Below, one piece after another: positions 52,529 through 61,549 of a DNA stretch of 64,000 nt (the stretch's first letter is position 1; every line of letters begins with the position of its first letter). The DNA lies in assembly GCF_003119195.2 (NCBI RefSeq), contig NZ_CP022260.1:1-64000 (forward strand), given 5' to 3'. Below the pieces are notes generated by a model. That model saw nothing but the letters and a program-made list of their open reading frames with translations, made no database searches and was not told the origin of the DNA. This DNA is from Azospirillum baldaniorum. GTDB taxonomy: Bacteria > Pseudomonadota > Alphaproteobacteria > Azospirillales > Azospirillaceae. Made by a program: the position numbers and the translations under genes.

Positions 52529-53209
52529 TCAGGGAGCGCGCCGGTAGCTCCAGATGAAGCTGCCGTTGTGGCCGCACCAGTAGCCGCTGGCGGCGCGGTT
52601 GGGCTCCAGATCGGGGATGGCTACCTCGCCGCCCTCCTCCGCGACCAGGATCAGGCCGCCGCCCTCCGCGTCGGGGGTGCCGACCGTCAGCCGTCCCTGG
52701 TCGTCCAGCCGCCCGATGCCGGAAAAATCGCACACCCAGCGCCCTGCCGTGGGCTCGGCGCCGCTGACGCTGACGGCGACCGTCCCGTTGCGCAGGGCAA
52801 GGGCGGCGATGCCGATGAACCCCTCATGGTCGAAGCGGCCAACGTAGCGCCCGACGGGCGGCGGCGGTGTGGCGGGATCGGTGCGGAAGGACAGGACCGC
52901 CACGCGCCCGTCATAGGCGCGGCGCAGGCAGGCCGCGTCGGTGCCGCAGGAGTCGCGCTCGCGCAGCCATGCCCGCTGGTCGGCCTTCACGGCGGCTCCA
53001 GCGGTGCCCTCCTCCGGGCTGGCGCCCGACAGGCGCTCCAGAGCGGCGCGGTAGGTCGCGGCCAGCCGCCCGTCCAGAGCGGAGAGCGCCGGATCGGCGC
53101 AGATCGCCTTTTCCGTCGGGGTGTTGGCCTTGGAGCAGGGAAAGCCTGCCGCCGCTGCGCCGGTCGGCAGCGCCAGGAGGCCAAGGGCGAGCAGCGCTGG
53201 GCGGAGCAT
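52529..53209 (-). CDS. LprI-like (DUF1311) secreted protein
   Basis: The 226-residue protein has a signal peptide ending GAAAA-GFPC. The N-terminal half is the LprI/DUF1311 domain (CSKANTPTEKAICADPALSALDGRLAATY, RAWLRERDSC, CLRRAYDGRVAVL, each in pieces) with four conserved cysteines. Some relatives inhibit lysozyme. The C-terminal half (about 130-226) carries extra beta strands with two cysteines and no name I can give. A GGGG ribosome site precedes the ATG at 53209. The gene stands alone between the ohr operator and the repeat-containing gap. Confidence 0.82.
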   Translation of the reverse strand: MLRPALLALGLLALPTGAAAAGFPCSKANTPTEKAICADPALSALDGRLAATYRAALERLSGASPEEGTAGAAVKADQRAWLRERDSCGTDAACLRRAYDGRVAVLSFRTDPATPPPPVGRYVGRFDHEGFIGIAALALRNGTVAVSVSGAEPTAGRWVCDFSGIGRLDDQGRLTVGTPDAEGGGLILVAEEGGEVAIPDLEPNRAASGYWCGHNGSFIWSYRRAP

Positions 53210-53668
53210 GCGGGTTCCCCTTCGACGGAATCCCCTTCCTTCGAGGGGCGGGCCTCGACTCTGCCGTGGCGGCGGAGTGCGGTCAAGCCGTCCTCCGGGG
53301 GGCATCCGGTCTGCTGTGTCCCCCCACCTCATAAGCAGGAAGTCCGCGCTTCGCAGCGCTGCGGAAGTCCACATTGTCACAGCGCTGCGATGAACTCTTT
53401 TAACAGCGCTGCGAAAACTTGTGTTCTTAAAAGATCATGCTCCATTTTATTCTTGATTGTGCGCTGCATCATAGTAATGGAAGCCATGCGTTATCGGCGC
53501 GTCGTCTTTCGGGATGGTGGTGTCAATATATCCAGCCAGGCAGCACCGCCCCTCCGCCGGCATCGCGCAGGCCCCTTCCATGGCCAGCCGCCGACCCCGG
53601 CGCCCGAGCGGCACCGCCAGAGACATTCCCATCGAACCACGGCCTTCGAGGCCGCCATGAGGACAACC
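53210..53668. other. Intergenic region with three direct repeats
   Basis: There is no convincing gene. AGCGCTGCG, with a palindromic AGCGCT core, occurs three times in the same orientation at 53355-53363, 53381-53389 and 53405-53413 (26 and 24 bp apart). They are followed by an AT-rich stretch (53414-53480) likely to include the promoter of the small downstream gene. The repeats look like a tandem operator read on the plus strand. Confidence 0.5.
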
Positions 53669-53854
53669 ATGAACGCCGACAACTTTGCGACCCCCCTGTC
53701 GTCCACGGAACTGCGCAACATCCGCCGTCAGGCGGAAGCCCTGCGGGCCGCCTATCTGCGCAGCCTGTTCCGCCGTCTGGCCGCGGCCTTCAGCCGCCCG
53801 GGTGCTGGGACCAACGGCGCTGCGACCAACGGCGGTCTGACCGCCGCCCGCTGA
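53669..53854 (+). CDS. Small basic helical protein (61 residues), function unknown
   Basis: MNADNFATPLSSTELRNIRR leads into an Ala/Arg/Leu-rich helix and a Gly/Thr/Asn tail. The ELRNIRRQAEALRAAYLRSLFRRLAAAF core (shown here as a whole only for its pattern; amphipathic, Arg-rich) resembles small proteins common in Alphaproteobacteria that follow a similar ExxxIxxxAxxLRAxxL pattern. The ATG at 53669 has a GAGGA ribosome site. A second ATG 12 bp earlier is possible. A strong terminator lies 40 bp after the stop, supporting a real monocistronic gene. Confidence 0.65.
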   Translation: MNADNFATPLSSTELRNIRRQAEALRAAYLRSLFRRLAAAFSRPGAGTNGAATNGGLTAAR

Positions 53855-53894
53855 GCCGCACCCGGCACCATTGCTTCCCTGGAGTTCCCCTGCA

Positions 53895-53925
53895 CGCGGC
53901 CGGACGGTCCGGCCGCGACTTTTTC
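53895..53925 (+). terminator. Rho-independent terminator
   Basis: A perfect 11-bp GC-rich inverted repeat (CGCGGCCGGAC/GTCCGGCCGCG) is followed by ACTTTTTC. It is the best intrinsic terminator in the window and ends the small gene upstream, insulating the two-component operon downstream. Confidence 0.85.
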
Positions 53926-54021
53926 GCCCGCATATGACCAATTTTAGCAAGATTCGTTAAGATTTTGCCGGCTATCATTTTCTAATGATACCCGAAATGG
54001 TGGTCTGGGGCGGGCGCAAAA

Positions 54022-55089
54022 ATGCAGGTTGTAATCGTCGATGACGATCCCTCCACACTGTTCATCACCAGCGCGGTCATCCGGCGGATCGACGACGCGG
54101 AGCCCATCGGTATGGGCAGTCCGCTGGAGGCTCTGGACTGGCTGGCCGTCAACACGCCCGACCTGATCCTGATCGACCATGTCATGCCGGACCTCGACGG
54201 CATGGATGTGCTGGAGCGCGTCCGCGCCCAGCGGCATCTCGCCGACGTTCCGGTGGTGATGATCACCGCCGACACGTCGGTGAAGCTGCGGGTGGCCGCT
54301 CTTGAAAGCGGCTGCACCGATTTCCTGACCAAACCCATCATCGTGCCGGAGCTGCTCGCCCGGGCGCAGAACCTTCTGCGCCTGCGTCTGGGCCAGCGGA
54401 TGATGCGCGATCAGGCCGCCATCCTGCGCAGCCGGGTGGAGGAGGCGACCGCCCAGCTCCGCCAGCAGGCGCAGGAGCTGGTGGCCCGCCTCGCCCGGGC
54501 CGCGGAGTATCGTGACCCGGAAACCGGCCTGCACATCGAGCGGATGGCGTGCTACTCGCGCGTCATCGCCGAAAGCCTCGGCCTCGACCCGGACGACTGC
54601 GCCCGGCTGGCCGAGGCCGCGCCGATGCACGACATCGGCAAGATCGGCATTCCCGATGCCATCCTGCTGAAGCCCGGCCGGCTGACCGACAGCGAAATGA
54701 GGGTGATGCGCGAGCATCCGGTGATCGGCCACGCCGTGCTGCAGGGAAGCGAGCACCCCCTCATCTGCGAGGCCGCGGAGATCGCGCTGGGCCATCATGA
54801 GAAGTACGACGGGACCGGCTATCCCAAGGGCCTGCGGGGGGAGGAGATTCCGCTGGCCTGCCGCATCGTCGCCATCGCCGACGTCTTCGACGCGCTGACC
54901 ACCGCCCGCCCCTATAAGATGCCTTGGCCGCTCGACACCGCGAAGGCCTACATCGTCGAGCACAGCGGCAGCCATTTCGACCCGGCCTGCGTCGACGCCT
55001 TCCTGCGCGCCTGGACGTCCATCCTCGCCATCCACGACGCCCATCCCGACCCGGATTTCACCGGGACGGACGCCGGCGCGTTCCGCTAG
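54022..55089 (+). CDS. Response regulator with HD-GYP phosphodiesterase domain (RpfG-like)
   Basis: The 355-residue protein has a receiver domain at 1-120 with phosphoacceptor Asp52 (LILIDHVMPDLDG) and the Lys104 switch, a coiled linker (128-160), and an HD-GYP domain to about 340. The catalytic His203-Asp204 (PMHDIGKIGIPD) and the full HHEKYDGTGYPKGL stretch (258-271) are intact, so it should hydrolyse cyclic-di-GMP. It starts 13 bp before the hybrid kinase gene on the same strand and is its probable output partner. The upstream DNA is AT-rich with a TATCAT-N6-ATGATA repeat. Confidence 0.94.
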   Translation: MQVVIVDDDPSTLFITSAVIRRIDDAEPIGMGSPLEALDWLAVNTPDLILIDHVMPDLDGMDVLERVRAQRHLADVPVVMITADTSVKLRVAALESGCTDFLTKPIIVPELLARAQNLLRLRLGQRMMRDQAAILRSRVEEATAQLRQQAQELVARLARAAEYRDPETGLHIERMACYSRVIAESLGLDPDDCARLAEAAPMHDIGKIGIPDAILLKPGRLTDSEMRVMREHPVIGHAVLQGSEHPLICEAAEIALGHHEKYDGTGYPKGLRGEEIPLACRIVAIADVFDALTTARPYKMPWPLDTAKAYIVEHSGSHFDPACVDAFLRAWTSILAIHDAHPDPDFTGTDAGAFR

Positions 55090-55102
55090 ACGGGAGGGCG
55101 TG

Positions 55103-58100
55103 ATGCCGGACACCCCCGTTTCCCTTCCCCTGCCCGAACACGGCCACCGGGCCTACGCGTTCCGGTCCAGGGCGCTGGTCTCCGGGGTGTGGATGGCCAC
55201 GCTCCTGCTGACCGCGGCGGCCTGGACCGCGGCCGTCTACCTGACGGAGCGCGACCAGCGCGACGCGCTCCAGCGGGCCGAGCGCGACACCGGCAACCTG
55301 GCCCACATCATTGCGGAACAGACCACGCGGGCCATCGCCGGGACCGACCGCATCCTGTCCTTCATCGGCTACGACCTGTACCGGCTGGGCAGCCAGAGCC
55401 CGCTGCTGCGCGACGTGATGCGCAACGCGACGCTGGATTCGGACCTTCTGCTCCAACTCGCCTACGCGGACGGCAAAGGCGACCTGATCCAGACCAGCGT
55501 GGACAACGCCCCGGCCCGGGTGAATCTGGCCGACCGCGAGCATTTCCGCGTGCACAAGGAAGGAACGGTCCAGGGACTGTTCATCAGCCGCCCCGTCTTC
55601 GGGCGGGCGTCGGGCAAATGGTCGATCCAGCTCAGCCGCAAGGTCGACGCCCCGGACGGCGGGTTCGGCGGGATGATCGTCGCCTCGCTCGACCCCTTCT
55701 ACTTCGGGCGCACCTTCGACAACCTGAATGTGGGCCATGACGGCGTCATCTCCATCATCGGCCGCGACGGCATCCTGCGCGCGCGAAGCGTCATGGACGA
55801 CCGCATCATCGGATTGGACCTCGGCAGAACGCCGATCCTCCAGGAGGCGGAGGAGAAAACTCAAGGCTTCCTGCGCTCGGTCAGTCCCGTCGACGGGGTG
55901 GCCCGCCTGACCAGCTTCCGGAGCCTTCAGAATTACCCGCTGATCGTCAGCGCGGGCTTCGGCGAGGCGGAGTTCATGGCCGAAACCTGGGCGCGGCAGC
56001 GCGCCTACACCGTCGGGGCGGGCCTGACTACCGCCCTGCTGTTCGTCCTGGCCTCGCTGGTGACGCTGCAAAGCCGTGCCCAGGAGCGCGCCCATGCCAC
56101 GCTGGACGAGGCGGCGAGGCATCTGCGCGCCAGCAAGACGAAGCTGCGCGACATCGCGGAAACGGCATCCGATTGGTTCTGGGAGATGGACGCCGACCTG
56201 TGCTTCGCCGGCGTGTCCGGAGCCTATGCCGGATCGATCCGCGACCCGGAGCTGTACCGGGGCCGGCGCTGCGAGGACATCGCCCTGCGCGAAGCCGGCG
56301 ACGGCGCTTATTGGGAGGAGCAGCGCCGCGTCCTGGAGGACCGGCAACCCTTCCGCGATTTTGAATTCACGGTCCACGGACCGGACGGCGACACCCGGAT
56401 CTGGTCGCTCAGCGGCAAGCCGGTCTTCGACGATCAGGGCGCCTTCGCCGGCTACCGCGGCTCCGGCTCCGACGTGACGGAGCGGCGGCGGGCGGAACGG
56501 TCGCTGACCGACAGCGAGCGGCGCTACCGCGCCATGTTCGCGGCGGTCGGCCAGCCCATCGTCGTCACCGACCAGAACGCCGTGATCACCGGCTTCAACC
56601 CGGCGGCGGAGGCCCTCTTCGGGTACCATGAAGCGGAGATGATCGGGCGCAACGTCACGGCCCTGATGCCGGACGGGCACGCCGGCAACCATGACCGCCT
56701 GTTCCGGGACTACCAGTCGAGCGGCCGCGGCAGCCCGAGCGGCATGATCCGCGAGGTGCCGGTCCAGCGCGCCGACGGTGCTCTGGTGCCCACCGAGATC
56801 GCCCTGTCGAGCTGGCGGGCCGGGGGACGGGAGCATTTCATCGGTGTCTTCCACGATCTGTCCAAAGCCAAGCAGATCGAGGCCGACCTGCGCCGCGCCC
56901 GCGACAGCGCCGAGCACGCCAACCGGATGAAGAGCGAGTTCCTGGCGACGATCAGCCACGAGATCCGCACGCCGATGAACGGCGTGCTGGGCACGCTGAC
57001 CCTGCTGGACAGCGAGGGGCTGGACGCCGAGGAGCGGCGTCTGGCCGGCGTCGCCCGCCGCTCGGCGGAGAGCCTGCTGCGGCTGCTGGACGACATCCTG
57101 GACTTTTCCAAACTGGAAGCCGGGAGGATCGCCATCGAGGAAGAGGTCTGCGCGCCCGCCGACCTCGCGGAGGCCGTGATGGCGGTGTTCCAGCCCTTGG
57201 CAGCGGACAAGGGGCTGTCCCTGACCTGCCACATGCTGCCTGGCGTGCCGGAGGCGGTGGTCACCGATCCCGCACGCCTGCGGCAGATCCTGTTCAATCT
57301 GGTCGGCAACGCGGTGAAGTTCACCGGCACCGGCCATGTGGCCGTGCGTGCGCGCCGCGGCGCCGGCCTGCCGGACGGGCGTTTCCTTCTGGAGTTCGAG
57401 GTGGAGGACAGCGGCATCGGCATCGCCGCGGATGCCCTCCCGTCGCTGTTCGACCGCTTCACCCAGGCCGACAGCTCGATCACCCGCCGTTACGGCGGCA
57501 CCGGTCTGGGGCTGGCAATCTGCAAGGAGCTGTGCGGGCTGCTCGGCGGAACGATTTCCGTCACCAGCGCGCCCGGCAAGGGAAGCCTGTTCCAGTTTTC
57601 GGTCGCCTGCGCGCCGGGCGATCCGGCGGCGTTGCGCCATGCCGCGGAGGCGCCGCCGGCCGTCCCCCTGCCCCCCTTGCGGATTCTGGCGGTGGACGAC
57701 AACGCGGTGAACCGGGACATCGTGCGCGGCCTGCTGGTCCGTGGCGGGCACAGCGTGGTCACCGCGGTGGATGGTGACGAGGCGGTGCGGACCGTGGAAC
57801 GGTCGGAGGGGCCCTTCGACGTGGTGTTGATGGACATCCAGATGCCGGGCATGGACGGGCTGACCGCCACCCGCCTGATCCGCGCTCTGCCGGCGCCGCG
57901 CAACGGGGTTCCGGTGATCGCGCTGACCGCCCATGCCTCGGGCAGCTCGCTTCCGGAATGCATGGCGGCGGGCATGAGCGGGTTCGTTCCCAAGCCCTTG
58001 CGTCCGGCGGCGCTCGACGCGGCGATCCGCGCGGTCGTCGGCAACCCCGCTTCCAAGGCGGTGCCCACGGTGGCTGCCGAGGCGGCTCCGGAAAGCGTTC

Positions 58101-58423
58101 CGGTGGTGGACCTGCTCGACCGCGAACAGGTGGACAGCGTGGCCGAGGCTCTTGGCCCGGAGAGCTGGTCCGAGGCCGTGCAGGGCTTCTCGCGCACCGC
58201 GCGGGAGCAGGTGGCGCGGATCAGCAGCGCCCTGGCCAGCGGCGAGGAGCACCGCCGCGCCGCCCACACGCTGAAGGGTCTGTCCTGGAACGTGGGGGCG
58301 AAGCGGCTGGGCGACCTCGCGCTGGCGCTGGAAAAGGCGCCGCCGGACGAGGCCCTGGCCCTGGCCGGAAGCCTGGAAGGCGTGCTGAAGGACAGTGTGG
58401 AGGCCCTGTCCGAACCTCAATGA
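55103..58423 (+). CDS. Hybrid sensor histidine kinase (Cache-PAS-PAS-HisKA-HATPase-REC-HPt)
   Basis: The protein is 1106 residues. TM1 at about 27-47, a double-Cache-like periplasmic domain (48-300) and TM2 at about 303-322 are followed by two PAS domains (345-460, 472-590). The HisKA phospho-histidine is His619 (ATISHEIRTPMNG). The HATPase N, G1 and G2 boxes (NLVGNAVKF, EDSGIGI, GGTGLGLAI) are present. The receiver has Asp911 (VVLMDIQMPGMDG) and the HPt has His1055 (AAHTLKGLSWNVG). A complete internal phosphorelay ends in HPt, which likely passes phosphate to the HD-GYP regulator upstream. The ATG at 55103 is preferred over the adjacent GTG. The ligand is unknown. Confidence 0.94.
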   Translation: MPDTPVSLPLPEHGHRAYAFRSRALVSGVWMATLLLTAAAWTAAVYLTERDQRDALQRAERDTGNLAHIIAEQTTRAIAGTDRILSFIGYDLYRLGSQSPLLRDVMRNATLDSDLLLQLAYADGKGDLIQTSVDNAPARVNLADREHFRVHKEGTVQGLFISRPVFGRASGKWSIQLSRKVDAPDGGFGGMIVASLDPFYFGRTFDNLNVGHDGVISIIGRDGILRARSVMDDRIIGLDLGRTPILQEAEEKTQGFLRSVSPVDGVARLTSFRSLQNYPLIVSAGFGEAEFMAETWARQRAYTVGAGLTTALLFVLASLVTLQSRAQERAHATLDEAARHLRASKTKLRDIAETASDWFWEMDADLCFAGVSGAYAGSIRDPELYRGRRCEDIALREAGDGAYWEEQRRVLEDRQPFRDFEFTVHGPDGDTRIWSLSGKPVFDDQGAFAGYRGSGSDVTERRRAERSLTDSERRYRAMFAAVGQPIVVTDQNAVITGFNPAAEALFGYHEAEMIGRNVTALMPDGHAGNHDRLFRDYQSSGRGSPSGMIREVPVQRADGALVPTEIALSSWRAGGREHFIGVFHDLSKAKQIEADLRRARDSAEHANRMKSEFLATISHEIRTPMNGVLGTLTLLDSEGLDAEERRLAGVARRSAESLLRLLDDILDFSKLEAGRIAIEEEVCAPADLAEAVMAVFQPLAADKGLSLTCHMLPGVPEAVVTDPARLRQILFNLVGNAVKFTGTGHVAVRARRGAGLPDGRFLLEFEVEDSGIGIAADALPSLFDRFTQADSSITRRYGGTGLGLAICKELCGLLGGTISVTSAPGKGSLFQFSVACAPGDPAALRHAAEAPPAVPLPPLRILAVDDNAVNRDIVRGLLVRGGHSVVTAVDGDEAVRTVERSEGPFDVVLMDIQMPGMDGLTATRLIRALPAPRNGVPVIALTAHASGSSLPECMAAGMSGFVPKPLRPAALDAAIRAVVGNPASKAVPTVAAEAAPESVPVVDLLDREQVDSVAEALGPESWSEAVQGFSRTAREQVARISSALASGEEHRRAAHTLKGLSWNVGAKRLGDLALALEKAPPDEALALAGSLEGVLKDSVEALSEPQ

Positions 58424-58458
58424 CGAGGCCGTAAGGTGTGGGCAGGGCCTCGGGCTGG

Positions 58459-59370
58459 TTAGGAGGCCGGCATCTCGCCGGTCACCCAATAGTCCACGCG
58501 CTGCTTGTTGTTGGCGATGTAGGTGTCGATCGCCTTGTCGTAGGAGGTGGCGTCGGCCTCCAGCATGATCTTCTCCAGATCCTCCAGCGGCAGGTACATC
58601 CGGGTCAGGAGCTCGGCGACCTTGGGGTGCTCCTGGTAGAGTTTCTTGCGGGCCATGACGTGAACGCGCTCAAGGCCGCCCAGCGAGCCCTTCGGGTCCT
58701 CCAGGTAGCGCAGCTTCCACTTGGCGAACATCCAGTGCGGGCTCCAGGCGGTGACGGCGATCCAGTCCTCGCGCCGATCGGCGCGGCCCAGCGCGGCGGT
58801 CATCGCCGCACCGCTGGCCGACACCAGCTCGTAGCCGTCGAGGCCGTAGTCCTTCAGCGCCTTCTCCGACGCCTGCATCAGGCCCGAACCGGGGTCGATG
58901 CCCTGGATCTTGCCCTTCAGCTTCTCACGGATTTCCGGCTTGGCGAGGTCGGCGATGGTCTTCACTTGATCCTCCGGCACATAGTCCGGCACGGCCCAGC
59001 CCAGGCGGGCGCGGGTGTAGAGCATGCCCAGCGGCACGATGTCCTTGCCCACCTTGTCCAGGTAGGAGGCGTGGGTGGTCGGCAGCCAGGACATCATCAT
59101 GAAGTCGAGGTCGCCCTTGGCGAGCCCCTGATACTGCAGGCCGATGTCGGCAAGCACCAGCTCGACCGGCTGATCCAGCCGTTCCTGGATGAGGCGTTGG
59201 GCGAGCTTGGTCACCGCCTCGGCGTCGGACCAGGCGGTCCAGCCGATGCGGACCGGCTTCTTGTCCCCCTCAGCCGTGTTGGCGGCGGCAATGCTGGCGG
59301 AGGACAGGGCGGTGCTGCCGATCACGGCGGCGACGCCGAGGGCCATCATCTTCAGAAACGTGCGTCTCAT
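58459..59370 (-). CDS. proX: Glycine betaine/proline-type ABC importer binding protein (ProX/OpuAC family)
   Basis: The 303-residue protein has a signal peptide ending near SIAAANT. The ligand aromatic-cage positions look conserved in GWTAWSDAEAV, SWLPTTHASYLD and TAWSPHWMFAKW, which suggests a quaternary-ammonium ligand such as betaine, choline or carnitine. KGKIQGIDPGSGLMQASEKALKDYGL in pieces is typical of ProX/OpuAC. It is the last gene of the proV-proW-proX operon (41 bp after proW), and ends 35 bp from the histidine kinase end, tail to tail. Confidence 0.9.
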   Translation of the reverse strand: MRRTFLKMMALGVAAVIGSTALSSASIAAANTAEGDKKPVRIGWTAWSDAEAVTKLAQRLIQERLDQPVELVLADIGLQYQGLAKGDLDFMMMSWLPTTHASYLDKVGKDIVPLGMLYTRARLGWAVPDYVPEDQVKTIADLAKPEIREKLKGKIQGIDPGSGLMQASEKALKDYGLDGYELVSASGAAMTAALGRADRREDWIAVTAWSPHWMFAKWKLRYLEDPKGSLGGLERVHVMARKKLYQEHPKVAELLTRMYLPLEDLEKIMLEADATSYDKAIDTYIANNKQRVDYWVTGEMPAS

Positions 59371-59411
59371 GCAAAAAATCCTTTGTTTTGTATGGTTTTG
59401 GGGATGGCGGT

Positions 59412-60350
59412 TCATCCCGCTTCGGTGACTCCGTGCGTGGGAGACAGGTGCGCGTTGTCCTTCGGCTGCGCCGCGCGGCGGCGGCTCAGCAGGGAGCGCA
59501 AGGCGGACCGGGGGGAGCGTCCCCCCGCGTCCGGGGTTCCGAAACTCTGGGTGATGCGGTCGAGCAGGATCGCCAGGATCACCACGGCCAGCCCGCCCTC
59601 GACGCCGAGGCCGATGTCCAGCCGCTGGATGCCGCGCAGCACCTCGTTGCCGACGCCGCCCGCGCCGATCATCGAGGCGATGACGACCATCGACAGCGAC
59701 AGCATGATGGTCTGGTTGATGCCCGCCATGATCGACGGCAGCGCGGTCGGCATCTGCACCTTGAACAGGAGCTGGCGCGGCGTGCAGCCAAAGGCGAGGC
59801 CGGCCTCGACCAGCTCGTGCGGGACCTGCCGGATGCCCAGGCTGGTCAGGCGGACGACCGGCGGCATGGCGAAGATGATCGTCGCGATGATGCCCGGCAC
59901 GCGGCCCAGCCCGAACAGCATGGCCGCCGGGATCAGGTAGACGAAGGCCGGCATGGTCTGCATCAGGTCGAGCGCGGGGCGCACCACCGTTTCCACCCGG
60001 TCGTTGCGCGCGGCCACGATGCCCAGCGGAACGCCGATGGTCAGGGCGATGGCGGTCGCCGTCAGCACCAGGGCCAGCGTGTCCACCGTCTGGTGCCACA
60101 TGCCCAGCCCGGCGACGACCATCAGCGCGGCCGCGGCGAACAGCGCGAAGCGCCAGCCGTTCCGCCACAGCCCGATCAGCACCACGATGGCGGCCAGCGC
60201 CACGCCGGGCAGCGCGGTCAGGGCGGCCTGGACGCCGTCGGCGACCGCGCCGACCACGAGGTCGATGCCGTCGAACAGCCATTGCGCGTGGTCCAGCAGG
60301 AACATCACGGCGGCGTCGGCCCAATCGCCGATGGGAAGCTTGAAGTCCAT
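59412..60350 (-). CDS. proW: Glycine betaine/proline-type ABC importer permease (ProW family)
   Basis: The 312-residue inner-membrane permease has an N-terminal amphipathic/hydrophobic leader. The BPD_transp_1 core follows (LALVLTATAIALTIGVPLGIVAAR, RPALDLMQTMPAFVYLIPAAMLFGLG, and the EAA loop EAGLAFGCTPRQLLFKVQMPTALPSIMAG in outline). GAGGVGNEVLRGIQRLD near the end is family-specific. The ATG lies 2 bp after the proV stop, so the subunits are translationally coupled. The C-terminal Arg-rich tail is longer than usual and not conserved. Confidence 0.92.
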   Translation of the reverse strand: MDFKLPIGDWADAAVMFLLDHAQWLFDGIDLVVGAVADGVQAALTALPGVALAAIVVLIGLWRNGWRFALFAAAALMVVAGLGMWHQTVDTLALVLTATAIALTIGVPLGIVAARNDRVETVVRPALDLMQTMPAFVYLIPAAMLFGLGRVPGIIATIIFAMPPVVRLTSLGIRQVPHELVEAGLAFGCTPRQLLFKVQMPTALPSIMAGINQTIMLSLSMVVIASMIGAGGVGNEVLRGIQRLDIGLGVEGGLAVVILAILLDRITQSFGTPDAGGRSPRSALRSLLSRRRAAQPKDNAHLSPTHGVTEAG

Positions 60351-60352
60351 GG

Positions 60353-61549
60353 TCAGCGCGTCCGTCCAAGGGTTTCCAGATAGGCGGTCTTGGAGATCGC
60401 CCCGACATAGGCGCCCTGCCCGTCCACCACCGGCAGCGGGCACGGGGCCGACGCGATGCGCGGCAGCACCTCGTCCATCGGCAGGTCGACGGGAAGCGGC
60501 TCGATGCCCGGAAGCAGCGCCTCGTCCAGCGTGGCGGAGCCGTTGTGCCGCTCGATGGCGGTGACCAGCGTTTCCACCGACACCACGCCGTGGAAGCGGC
60601 GGCGGCCATCCTGGACGTAACCGAACTCGCGGTCGCGCTCGCGCAGCTGGCGGACGGCGGCGCGCGGGCCTTCGCCGGTGTGGCGAATCAGAGTCACCTG
60701 ATCGCGCCGGGCGATGTCGCCCGCCGTCAGGATCTTGGTGACGTCGATGTTGCGGAAGAAGGAGCGGACGTAATCGTTGGCCGGCTGCTTGAGGATTTCG
60801 TCCGGGCGCCCGACCTGGATGATCTGGCCGCCCTCCATGATGGCCAGCCGGTCGCCGATGCGGATCGCCTCGTCCAGATCGTGGCTGATGAAGACGATGG
60901 TGCGCTGCCGTTCGGCCTGAAGGCGCAGCAGCTCGTCCTGCATCTCCGTCCGGATCAACGGGTCGAGGGCCGAGAAGGCCTCGTCCATCAGCAGGACGGA
61001 CGGTTCGTTGGCGAGCGCGCGGGCCAGGCCGACGCGCTGCTGCATGCCGCCCGACAGCTCCCGCGGGAAGCTCTCCGCGTAGGCGCCGAGGCCGACCGCG
61101 TCCAGCGCCTGCTGCGCCTTGTCGCGCCGCGCCTTCAGGCTTTCCCCGGCGATCTCCAGCCCGAAGGCGGCGTTCTCCCACACCCGCAGGTGCGGCAGCA
61201 GGGCGAAGGACTGGAACACCATGCCCAGGTCGCGCCGCCGCAGCTCGGTCAGCTCGGCGCGCGACAGCTTGGTGATGTCGCGCCCGTCGATCCGGATCTC
61301 GCCCGCGGTCGGGTCGATCAGCCGGTTGAGCATCCGGACCAGCGTCGATTTGCCGGAGCCCGACAGGCCCATGATGACGAAGATTTCTCCGGCCTCGACC
61401 TCGAAGCTGGCGTCGAGGACACCGACGGTCTGGCCGGTTCTTTTAAAGATCTCTTCCTTGGAAAGACCCGCCTTCAGCAGGTCGAGCGCCTGACGTGGGT
61501 GGCGCCCGAAAATCCGGGTGACGCCGTTTACGGCAATTTTCGCGGTCAT
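60353..61549 (-). CDS. proV: Glycine betaine/proline-type ABC importer ATPase with CBS domains (ProV family)
   Basis: The 398-residue ATPase has Walker A GLSGSGKST (61-69), Q-loop VFQSFALLPH, signature LSGGMQQR, Walker B VLLMDEAFSALD and switch His in FISHDLDEA. A pair of CBS domains (about 285-398) closes the chain; in ProV/OpuA proteins these gate activity by ionic strength. The start at 61549 fits the family, which begins with IAVNGVTRIFG-type residues; the upstream open frame is not conserved. It leads the three-gene operon. No dedicated regulator is visible. Confidence 0.93.
   Translation of the reverse strand: MTAKIAVNGVTRIFGRHPRQALDLLKAGLSKEEIFKRTGQTVGVLDASFEVEAGEIFVIMGLSGSGKSTLVRMLNRLIDPTAGEIRIDGRDITKLSRAELTELRRRDLGMVFQSFALLPHLRVWENAAFGLEIAGESLKARRDKAQQALDAVGLGAYAESFPRELSGGMQQRVGLARALANEPSVLLMDEAFSALDPLIRTEMQDELLRLQAERQRTIVFISHDLDEAIRIGDRLAIMEGGQIIQVGRPDEILKQPANDYVRSFFRNIDVTKILTAGDIARRDQVTLIRHTGEGPRAAVRQLRERDREFGYVQDGRRRFHGVVSVETLVTAIERHNGSATLDEALLPGIEPLPVDLPMDEVLPRIASAPCPLPVVDGQGAYVGAISKTAYLETLGRTR

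Noticed and set aside
58424..58458. GAGGCC/GGCCTC repeat between the kinase and proX ends as a terminator
   Set aside because: Six-base arms with a 15-nt loop and no T-run; too weak to call.
55058..58489. Long minus-strand open frame opposite the hybrid histidine kinase
   Set aside because: The opposite strand encodes a complete kinase with all motifs; this frame has no recognisable content.
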